From NCBI GenBank assembly GCA_011369445.1, contig DRQF01000107.1, positions 1 through 33,208 on the forward strand: 33,208 nt of DNA, in the 5' to 3' direction. Within the stretch, counting starts at the first letter, position 1. Every line of letters begins with the position of its first letter. Below are positions 15,738 through 22,981 of the stretch, piece by piece. The DNA comes from Planctomycetota bacterium (GTDB taxonomy: Bacteria > Planctomycetota > GCA-002687715 > DRQF01). The notes beneath the pieces were generated by a model that saw only the letters and a list, made by a program, of their open reading frames with translations, ran no database searches and was not told the DNA's origin. The position numbers were made by a program, and so were the translations under genes.

Positions 15738-17870
15738 ATGTCGGACGCAGAGCGCTTTGCACCAGGAAGTCTCGCGGCTCTCGTTTTTTGCCTCGCTGAA
15801 CCATTTCTTGGCGCTCAAGGCACCCTGGTCGACGAAACGCCCCATTTCGCCCTCACCGCGCTTGGCAGAATGGGAGCGGTGACAGCCGGCCTCCGCAACG
15901 AGATCGCCGTGGCATGGAAGATGAACGATGACGGGTCGCGGGTCATCGTCGGGTTTCATGGCGGACGCGTCATGCTCTGGGACACGTCGTCATCACCGCC
16001 TGTCCTCCTCCGCAATCTGCTCCTCCGGAATCGCACGGCGACCTGGAAGGGAACGCGCTACCAGCACTGGGTAAACGCTCTCGGCCCCGAGGTCAGCGCG
16101 GTCGGTTTTGCGGGCAAGGTGGCCTTTGCCGTCAATCACTCCGGTGCATTCCGTACATTCGATGAAGCGACGGGTAACGACGGCGTGACCTGGGATGTCC
16201 CGACCGCAGTGACGGCGGCCAGTCTAGGCAACGGTGGCGCCACGGTGGCGCTCGGCACGCCCATGGGCGGCATCATGACCTACGCGCTTGGGGACTCGGG
16301 TCCCACGCTCTTGAAGACCATTCGTCCGGAGGACTCGAAGGAACACCCCATCGGCGTCCTTGTCATCCACGACGCCGACGATTCCCTCTACTCCTGCATG
16401 CAGGACTACGTACCCTCCCACGACGTCGCAAACGGAGGCGAGATCGAGAATGGAGGGCCAACCCTCTGGACACTCTCCACCGGGGTGAGGAGGTATAGGT
16501 TCGGTCGTCCACGGGGAACCGTCGAATTGCTGCGAGGTGGACCGGGGAGTGAAGCGATCCTCGCCGCGGGAGGTTGCAGACAATTCGCCCAGGTGGACCT
16601 CGCCACGGGAACGGTGAGTGACTACGCAGGCGAAGCACTCGGCATGTTCACATCCGTGATGAACCGCGACGCCCCGGGGGGTGGTTGCCTCGTGTCCGGC
16701 GTAGGCGGACACATCGCGATCCATCGCCTTCCCCCAGCAAGCGGGATCTTCTCCCGCTTCACCCTCAGGGCGTTCCGCGAGAACTTGATCGGCCCCGCCG
16801 CCGCCGGCGGCGCCTTCAAGTTCGCGATGATCGGACTGAATGGGGGTGTCTTCGTCTACGGCGTTCAACCCCGATCGGGCGCCCCCATCGTGAAACCGAT
16901 GAAGGTCAAGCTTGGACGCCACTTCGATACAACACTGACGGTCACGCGCAAGCTCATCGGGCACAGCAATCCCGTGGTCGAGGTGCGAACCTCCGACGAC
17001 GGCGCGTACGTCGCCACCCGTGACAGCAACGGGGTCATCCTCCTTTGGACGCGGGCGGCCGACGGGAAATTCTCTGCGCAGGTCATGCCGGTGCGCGGAA
17101 CGACCTCATACGGAGACGAGCCGGCAATCCTGGACTTCTGGGGCAGGACGCTGCATGTGCTCGGAGGGGATGCAAAGCTGTATCTGTTTTCCCTCCCCCA
17201 CGACGACCAGGACGATGGCAACACGGTCGTTCCCTTGCTTGACGGCAAGCCAACTCGCCTCATCACCTTCCGACGCGTGGCCTCGTCGGTGGGCATCGTC
17301 TCCGCGCCTTCGGGAAAGCTCTACAAGATAGAACTCCCGTCGGGGAACCTCTCCTCCGAAATCGCCGGGCCGGAACAACGCGCACTCAACGGTCCCTTCG
17401 GAGAGCTCGTGGGCGACCCTGCGTGCGGACGCCTCGTCGCGATCCCTCTACGAAAGCACTCGCGAGGAAAGAAATTCGTCGTCCTCGACACGAAGAGTTT
17501 TTCCTTGCTGGGAGAATTCGGGGGCTTCACAACGACCACCCGCCTGGCGGTGTGCGGCGACAAGGCCTTTCTCTCGGATCGAGACTCAATCCGCGTCGTG
17601 TCCCATCTTTTCTCCGATCCCACGGTGACGGCCCGCGAACCGGGGATCGAGAGCCCGGCCTTGGTGGCGCTGTCCGACGACGTCGTGCTGGGCTTTTCCA
17701 AGATCGGCTTTCTCAGACTCGCCAAGGATGTGGGATCAAAGCGCATTCGGACGACGCCCATCTTCTGGTCCGCTGGGTCCGTCAGGTCATGCTGCCGCGC
17801 AAACTCGGCACCTTATGTCTTCTTCGGAACGTCCACCGGCAAAGTCATCGAGCTCACGGTCACGCGATGA
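15738..17870 (+). CDS. WD40-like beta-propeller protein, probably exported
   Basis: The protein has 710 residues. The N-terminus contains a hydrophobic stretch ending in Ala-Gln (SLAALVFCLAEPFLGAQG, residues about 11-28) like other export signals here, although the preceding MSDAERFAPG is acidic, unusual for a signal peptide. The body shows loose WD-type repeats: WKMNDDGSRVIVGFHGGRVMLWD (about 55-77), VTAASLGNGGATVALGTPMGG (about 158-178) and GHSNPVVEVRTSDDGAYVATRDSNGVILLW (about 408-437), the clearest one. The other blades are degenerate. Propellers like this are protein-binding platforms; no enzyme motif is seen. AAAGGA stands about 11 bases before the ATG. It follows the beta-sandwich gene by 142 bp in the same direction and converges with the FG-GAP gene at 17905. 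Confidence 0.7.
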   Translation: MSDAERFAPGSLAALVFCLAEPFLGAQGTLVDETPHFALTALGRMGAVTAGLRNEIAVAWKMNDDGSRVIVGFHGGRVMLWDTSSSPPVLLRNLLLRNRTATWKGTRYQHWVNALGPEVSAVGFAGKVAFAVNHSGAFRTFDEATGNDGVTWDVPTAVTAASLGNGGATVALGTPMGGIMTYALGDSGPTLLKTIRPEDSKEHPIGVLVIHDADDSLYSCMQDYVPSHDVANGGEIENGGPTLWTLSTGVRRYRFGRPRGTVELLRGGPGSEAILAAGGCRQFAQVDLATGTVSDYAGEALGMFTSVMNRDAPGGGCLVSGVGGHIAIHRLPPASGIFSRFTLRAFRENLIGPAAAGGAFKFAMIGLNGGVFVYGVQPRSGAPIVKPMKVKLGRHFDTTLTVTRKLIGHSNPVVEVRTSDDGAYVATRDSNGVILLWTRAADGKFSAQVMPVRGTTSYGDEPAILDFWGRTLHVLGGDAKLYLFSLPHDDQDDGNTVVPLLDGKPTRLITFRRVASSVGIVSAPSGKLYKIELPSGNLSSEIAGPEQRALNGPFGELVGDPACGRLVAIPLRKHSRGKKFVVLDTKSFSLLGEFGGFTTTTRLAVCGDKAFLSDRDSIRVVSHLFSDPTVTAREPGIESPALVALSDDVVLGFSKIGFLRLAKDVGSKRIRTTPIFWSAGSVRSCCRANSAPYVFFGTSTGKVIELTVTR

Positions 17871-17904
17871 GCCGGCCTCATTGCCCGCCCCGTTTTCATG
17901 AAGC

Positions 17905-19527
17905 TCAGGGCACGAAGAGAAGGGCGAGCCCGTTGGAGGCGAAGACGCCCTGGGGCGCCGTGGCGTTGGCCTCGAAGAATTGGAGGTAGAACATCTGGCC
18001 AGCGAGAAGTGGCTGGCGAAGATCCAAAGAGAACACGAGTTGGCCTTGGAGGTCATACGTCGCGGGGAAAACGAGGAACGCCCCGGGCGTCGCGTCCACC
18101 AAGAGAAGGACGCCGCCAACGGACATCATCGCAGGCGCCACGGAAAGCAAGGCTCCACCCTGGGAGCCCGCCCCCGCTCCCGTGACAAGACCAAAACCCG
18201 CAGCGGCCCCCTGGGGCCCCGCCCCCGGGACAAAGGCAAGGTCCAACACGTTCGCGGGCGCCGCGGCCACGCCATAGGGCACGGCGCCCCCCAGCGACTT
18301 CAACTCGGCCGTGCCCAGGAAGCTCACCGGGTTGACCGAGACGGCGAGAAACTCGGAAAAGCCGTCGCCGTCCACGTCATCCGCGAGATGCACGACCCCG
18401 TTGAAAGAAGCAAGCGGGGTGGCTGTACCCTGCCCCGAATAGAGGAGATAATCGACCGCCAGATCGTTGACGCCGTCGCCATTCACGTCCCTGCCCCCGT
18501 CGAGCCTCAAGCCGTTGGAAGGCACCGCGATTGAAAACAGAAGCGAACCATCGAAGCCTGAGTGAGCTTCCACGGTCGCGGTCGCCGCCGAGGGGAAACC
18601 CAGCACCGTGAAGAGGACATCACCAAAGCCGTCCTGATTCAAGTCCCCCGCTCCAGCCACGGTTCGGCCGTAAGGGACGCCGGCTGTGGGAGACGTGAAC
18701 GTGTGGAGGGTCGACCCGTCGAAACCCGAAAACACCTTGACCACCCCCGACGCCGTGGGGGGAGCCATGAAGGGGATGACGACATCGTTGCCGACGAGCA
18801 CATCTCCGAAGCCGTCCCCGTTCACGTCGCCCGCTGGGGCGATGGCCGCACCGAACCGAAGATCCGGCATGACGCCGGCATGGCTGAAGAGAAGCACACC
18901 CGAGATTCCTGAATAGACATAGACCTCACCGGAGAGAGAACCACCCGTCGCCGCCAGAATGTCGCCCACGGCGAAGTCCGGCGTTCCGTCGAGGTCCACA
19001 TCCCCCACTCCCGCAACCGCCGCGCCGAAGGCATTCATGCTCGGGCTTTGGTTTGGGGTTTGCAGAGCGTAGAGCACGCTGCCGTCGAAGCCGGAGAAAA
19101 CCGTCGCTTGACCGGTCGTCGATGGGAACGGTGCGCCCACCACGCCGCCGACGCTGCCGACGATGACGTCGTCGAAGCCGTCGCCGTTCACGTCGCCCAC
19201 GCCGTCGACGGATTTGCCGAGGCCCTGGGCGGGCATTCCCGTCCATTGATGAATAAGGCTGCCGTCCTTCCCGGAAAGGACACGGGCCACACCTTGGAAA
19301 CTCAGTGTCCCGGGCACCGAGGTTCCAGCCGCCGGTTCTCCGAAGATCACATCAGGAATCCCGTCCCCATTCACGTCACCGGCGTCGGCGGCGATGACCC
19401 CGAAGTCGATGGTGCTGCCCGTGGCAGTCCAGCGCGTCGCCACCTGCTGTCCCATGGTGGAGAGGCCGAATAAGAGTACCGTGAAAAGAACACTCCCCGC
19501 TCTTGGCAACATGAGTCCCCGCGTCAT
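17905..19527 (-). CDS. Secreted FG-GAP repeat protein, seven-bladed beta-propeller
   Basis: The 540-residue product starts with a signal peptide (RAGSVLFTVLLFGLSTMGQQ, cleavage near residue 27). Seven calcium-loop motifs follow: AGDVNGDGIPD, VGDVNGDGFDD, VGDVDLDGTPD, AGDVNGDGFGD, AGDLNQDGFGD, GRDVNGDGVND and a diverged DDVDGDGFSE, giving one seven-bladed propeller over about residues 30-400. The C-terminal part holds VLLLVDATPGAFLV, LDLRQPLLAGQMFYLQFFEA and APQGVFASNGLAL. This segment is closely matched at the end of the protein at 21323-22930, so the two are paralogs. GGGGAGA about 8 bases upstream supports the start at 19527. Ligand and role are unknown; a surface or extracellular location is inferred. 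Confidence 0.87.
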   Translation of the reverse strand: MTRGLMLPRAGSVLFTVLLFGLSTMGQQVATRWTATGSTIDFGVIAADAGDVNGDGIPDVIFGEPAAGTSVPGTLSFQGVARVLSGKDGSLIHQWTGMPAQGLGKSVDGVGDVNGDGFDDVIVGSVGGVVGAPFPSTTGQATVFSGFDGSVLYALQTPNQSPSMNAFGAAVAGVGDVDLDGTPDFAVGDILAATGGSLSGEVYVYSGISGVLLFSHAGVMPDLRFGAAIAPAGDVNGDGFGDVLVGNDVVIPFMAPPTASGVVKVFSGFDGSTLHTFTSPTAGVPYGRTVAGAGDLNQDGFGDVLFTVLGFPSAATATVEAHSGFDGSLLFSIAVPSNGLRLDGGRDVNGDGVNDLAVDYLLYSGQGTATPLASFNGVVHLADDVDGDGFSEFLAVSVNPVSFLGTAELKSLGGAVPYGVAAAPANVLDLAFVPGAGPQGAAAGFGLVTGAGAGSQGGALLSVAPAMMSVGGVLLLVDATPGAFLVFPATYDLQGQLVFSLDLRQPLLAGQMFYLQFFEANATAPQGVFASNGLALLFVP

Positions 19528-19696
19528 GATGATTCTCCCCCGAATGAGTCGTTGAGAAGCTGCACTCCCATCAACCCAGCAGGCTAGAGATTCGATGGAC
19601 CCAGGTCAAGGCAAATGGGATTCACGCATTTGGTAGCGACCAGACGGCCGGTTCAGCGAGGAGGAGGCGACCCCGACACCTGAAGATCGACCTCGG

Positions 19697-21034
19697 TCAA
19701 TTCGGCGGGAAAGCGCTGTTGACGGTGAGGATGTCCAGATCGCGGACGGAACTGTACGGGACGAAGCCGGCCGCGGGAGCGTGGATCGTGTAGAAGTCGT
19801 TGATGAGGCTCGGAACCGTCAGATACTCGATGTTCAGCACGGGCAGCCCGAAACCCACAAATTGCGAGAGAAGGCCCAGCCTGTAGGTGTCGGGGTTATA
19901 CGGATTGTTCTCGTCTGCTCCCCCCGTGTAGAACACATCTTCGACGCCGATGGCGTCAATCGTCCGGAAGTAGCGATCCTTCATGAGCGCGGCCATGGCC
20001 TGCGGCGTGGATGGATCGCCGGGCTGCAGCGTGTCGGCGGGATAGAATCCATCGGTGATGATGGTCGAGCCGTTCTGAGGAACGACCAGGAAATCCGGGC
20101 GTCCCCGGACCACGCGAGCATGATGGGCGATCTCGAGCACGAATTGGACCATCTCGCGGGCCGCATCCCGCCGCAGATCCACGCCGCCTTCCTCCGACGG
20201 GCCGAAAAACTCGAAAGCATCGATGATGTCCAGATAGACCCCGTCGAACCCCTGGTCGATGATGCGGTCCAGATACGACTGCCCGATGATAGGGTTGCCG
20301 TGAATGATGACGTCCTTCCACGCCGGGTCCCAGTACTTGACCTTGAAGTTACCCGCCCACTGGGGGTTCGCCTGAGCCACGAGCGTGGGATCGATGAGAG
20401 GCCAATACCAGCGGTAGTCCTCCGCCTCGCCGATGGACATGTAGGCCAAACGAATCCGCTGGGGCTCCGAGGGCGATTGCAGCGCCCCCACTTCGGCGGC
20501 GGTGAACTGTGTCGTTCCGTCCGAGGAGAAGTCCGTGATCGAAAGATCGAAAGCAGTGCTCGCGATTGGAGAAAGAGAAAGGTTCGATCCTCCCGGCCCC
20601 TGAAGCTGGTAGCAGTAGTCGTCCACCTGAGCCATCGGCAACGGCAGACCGACGGTCACCTGGTAGCCCTGGGACAGAGAGACCTGCGCGGAGGGACTGA
20701 CGCCGACGATCTGCACGAATGTCGTGAGCCCCACGAGTCCGGACAGGTTGGGAATCACCTGCTCGAGGACGACCGGACCGGCGCCCGCAACGCCCAACGG
20801 AATGATCTGGAGATTCGGACCGAGATCGAGATCGAAGACGTATCCTCCAAAGCTGTTGGGCCCACCGCCCGAGTCCGCGAGTAGGACGAGATTCGTCCCG
20901 AAAGGAGCGGTGACCTCCAGCCGAAGGGTGGCTCCGATGACCGGTTTTCCCGCGAACAGAACGGAAGGCGGCGCTTGCGCAACCATAGTCGCCGAGAAGA
21001 ACAGCACCGCCATGAGACTGGAAAACCTGGTCAT
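19697..21034 (-). CDS. Secreted GH114-type (TM1410/MJ1477 family) putative glycoside hydrolase
   Basis: The protein has 445 residues. The third of three nearby ATGs (21034) is preferred because GGTGGAG lies seven bases before it and it starts the signal peptide MTRFSSLMAVLFFSATMVAQ. Residues about 25-135 form a beta module (GKPVIGATLRLEV, TTFVQIVGVSPSAQVSLSQ) of the kind found at the C-termini of other secreted proteins here, but placed at the N-terminus. Residues about 140-445 match the TIM-barrel family of endo-alpha-1,4-polygalactosaminidase relatives: LAYMSIGEAEDYRWYW, WDPAWKDVIIHGNPII, GFDGVYLDIIDAFEFF with likely active-site Asp residues, and FLVVPQNGSTI. It probably cuts an extracellular amino-sugar polymer; the true substrate is unknown. 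It lies between two paralogous FG-GAP genes. Confidence 0.82.
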   Translation of the reverse strand: MTRFSSLMAVLFFSATMVAQAPPSVLFAGKPVIGATLRLEVTAPFGTNLVLLADSGGGPNSFGGYVFDLDLGPNLQIIPLGVAGAGPVVLEQVIPNLSGLVGLTTFVQIVGVSPSAQVSLSQGYQVTVGLPLPMAQVDDYCYQLQGPGGSNLSLSPIASTAFDLSITDFSSDGTTQFTAAEVGALQSPSEPQRIRLAYMSIGEAEDYRWYWPLIDPTLVAQANPQWAGNFKVKYWDPAWKDVIIHGNPIIGQSYLDRIIDQGFDGVYLDIIDAFEFFGPSEEGGVDLRRDAAREMVQFVLEIAHHARVVRGRPDFLVVPQNGSTIITDGFYPADTLQPGDPSTPQAMAALMKDRYFRTIDAIGVEDVFYTGGADENNPYNPDTYRLGLLSQFVGFGLPVLNIEYLTVPSLINDFYTIHAPAAGFVPYSSVRDLDILTVNSAFPPN

Positions 21035-21234
21035 GATCATCTCCACCATCTGGAACGGCTCCAGGAGATCATAGAGAGTTCATTCAGAAGCTTTCCGCGC
21101 GCTCTGGCACGAGGCGGTGCGGGCCCATTCCTTCGTCTTCATCGCGAACGCCTTTGAGTCAAGGGCAAAAAGAAAAGACGAGCACAACATGAAGAGCACG
21201 ACGAGACCGTCGGGTCACCTAGCAGCACTCAGAA

Positions 21235-21262
21235 TTGACAGTCGACATGACATCGCTAGAGT
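21235..21262 (+). promoter_or_regulatory. Sigma70-type promoter for the FG-GAP gene at 21323
   Basis: A consensus TTGACA (21235-21240) is spaced 16 bp from TAGAGT (21257-21262), which matches the -10 consensus at four of six bases. Transcription would start near 21269, about 54 nt before the ATG. It lies in the 288-bp divergent gap 21035-21322, in which I see no other feature. Confidence 0.5.
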
Positions 21263-21322
21263 ACAGATTGCGCCTCACAAGATGAGAGATTGTGTCCCCC
21301 ATACTCGAGAAAGGAGATCTGC

Positions 21323-22930
21323 ATGATATCTTCGCATTCCCCGCTGCGTCTTATCCCCATGGTCACCGTCTTCATCGTCCTCTCGCTTCTCGCCAGTGCC
21401 CTTCCCGCCCAGAATCTGGCGCACCTCCCGAATCGCTGGACCCACGCAGGCACGACCCCTTTGCTCGGCGCGTCGATGGCGAGTGTGGGCGATCTGGATG
21501 GCGACGGAATCGGGGACTTTGCCGTAGGGGTCCCGGACGCTTGGCCCCAGAACATATTCTTGACCCTTGGGATGTCCTCCGATGGAGAAGTTCGGCTCAT
21601 CTCAGGCGCTGACGGCACCCTCATGCATTACAACCGGGGAACGATTTTCTCGAGACTTGGAATCGATGTGGTCGGAATGGGTGACCTGAACGGCGATGGA
21701 GTTCCCGATGTGGTCGCCACCGGCTATTACGCGGGAGCGACGACATTCGTGGCCATTCGGCGGGCCATCTCCGGTGCGACGGGTGCAACCCTGTACACGA
21801 TCTCGGACCTTCCGCTGTGGTCGAGCTTTCTCTACGGCAGCCTTATCGGAGACAACGTCGACAACATCGGGGACATCGATGGCGATGGAATCTCCGATTT
21901 CGTCGTTTCGGATCAGACGGCCGCTGTCCCCGTAGGATATGGTGCCGTCCATGTCTATTCGGGCGTCGATGGCGACCTCATTGCGAGCTATCCGAACACG
22001 ACACCGAACTACCGCCGGGGCGTGACCGCGGCCTCCGCGGGGGATGTGAATGGGGACGGATTCCAGGACATCATGACGACCGAAGATCCGAATCCTGGCC
22101 CGGCTCGAGTCGCCATATTGTCAGCACTCGACGGTTCGGTCCTCCACACCCTTACCGGTCAACCCGGAGAAACGTTCGGGAAGAGTGTGGCCAGTGCCGG
22201 CGACGTGAATGGGGATGGGTTCGACGATTTCCTCATCGGTTCATCCTCCCCGTCGTCGAGCCATGTCGACCTCTACTCGGGACTCACAGGGGCTCTGTTG
22301 TTCTCGAGGTCCTTGCCGCCAGGACGCGCCGACACGCTGTCGGTTGGAGGTGACGTCAACGGCGACGGTCAGCCGGACTTGGCTATCGACGGGACAATCT
22401 ACTCCGGAATCACGGGACCCGAGATCACCCAGACTCCGTACGGGAGTCTACTCCTCGTCCCCGATCAGGACGGCGACGGCTTCAGTGAACTCCTTGGTCG
22501 AACGATCTCGGCAAGCGCGAGTTCGGTGACCCTCTTTTCTCAAGGTGGGGCCATCCCCTACGGGGTGGGTGTTGGCGCCAATCAGACGCTCTCCCTCACA
22601 TTCCTTCCCGGAACGGGGCCCTCGGGGCCGGCAGCCGGACTGGACCAAACCACCGGGGCCGATCCCTTCAGCGTGGGCGTGATCGTGCTGTCGGCGGGCG
22701 AAGGCTTCACCCAGAGCATGGGGGTCACGGTTCTCGTGGACTCCACACCCGGGCAGTATCTCTACAGCATTTTCAACTACGACGCCCAGGGAACGAAAGC
22801 GTTCCCCTTGGACCTGAGACAGCCAGTCGTGGCGGGGCTCGTGGCCTATCTCCAATACTTCGAGCTCAATGGGAATGCACCCCAAGGCGTCTATGCGTCC
22901 AACGGGCTGGCCTTCCGGTTCACTCTCTGA
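21323..22930 (+). CDS. Secreted FG-GAP repeat protein, paralog of the 17905-19527 protein
   Basis: The ATG at 21323 follows an excellent ribosome site (GAAAGGAG, six bases of spacing), so the in-frame upstream start at 21290 is rejected. The 535-residue product has a signal peptide ending ALPAQ (about residue 30). Seven FG-GAP loops follow: VGDLDGDGIGD, MGDLNGDGVPD, IGDIDGDGISD, AGDVNGDGFQD, AGDVNGDGFDD, GGDVNGDGQPD and VPDQDGDGFSE. The C-terminal module (VTVLVDSTPGQYLYS, LDLRQPVVAGLVAYLQYFE, NAPQGVYASNGLAF) matches that of the minus-strand paralog almost motif for motif. The pair flanks the GH114 gene in opposite orientation, which suggests an old inverted duplication. Role unknown; presumably a surface-exposed or released binding protein. 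Confidence 0.88.
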   Translation: MISSHSPLRLIPMVTVFIVLSLLASALPAQNLAHLPNRWTHAGTTPLLGASMASVGDLDGDGIGDFAVGVPDAWPQNIFLTLGMSSDGEVRLISGADGTLMHYNRGTIFSRLGIDVVGMGDLNGDGVPDVVATGYYAGATTFVAIRRAISGATGATLYTISDLPLWSSFLYGSLIGDNVDNIGDIDGDGISDFVVSDQTAAVPVGYGAVHVYSGVDGDLIASYPNTTPNYRRGVTAASAGDVNGDGFQDIMTTEDPNPGPARVAILSALDGSVLHTLTGQPGETFGKSVASAGDVNGDGFDDFLIGSSSPSSSHVDLYSGLTGALLFSRSLPPGRADTLSVGGDVNGDGQPDLAIDGTIYSGITGPEITQTPYGSLLLVPDQDGDGFSELLGRTISASASSVTLFSQGGAIPYGVGVGANQTLSLTFLPGTGPSGPAAGLDQTTGADPFSVGVIVLSAGEGFTQSMGVTVLVDSTPGQYLYSIFNYDAQGTKAFPLDLRQPVVAGLVAYLQYFELNGNAPQGVYASNGLAFRFTL

Positions 22931-22938
22931 TGGGCGTC

Positions 22939-22978
22939 GGGGCGGGGGCCGCGCCATCCCGCGGCGAGGCCCCGCTCC
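22939..22978. terminator. Bidirectional GC-rich hairpin between convergent genes
   Basis: GCCGCG and CGCGGC (22948-22953 with 22960-22965) form an inner stem over CCATCC. After a four-base bulge, nine further pairs (one G-T) join 22939-22947 with 22970-22978. It fills the 51-bp gap between two converging stops and can fold on either strand. There is no T-run, so the mode of termination is uncertain. Confidence 0.45.
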
Positions 22979-22981
22979 CCC

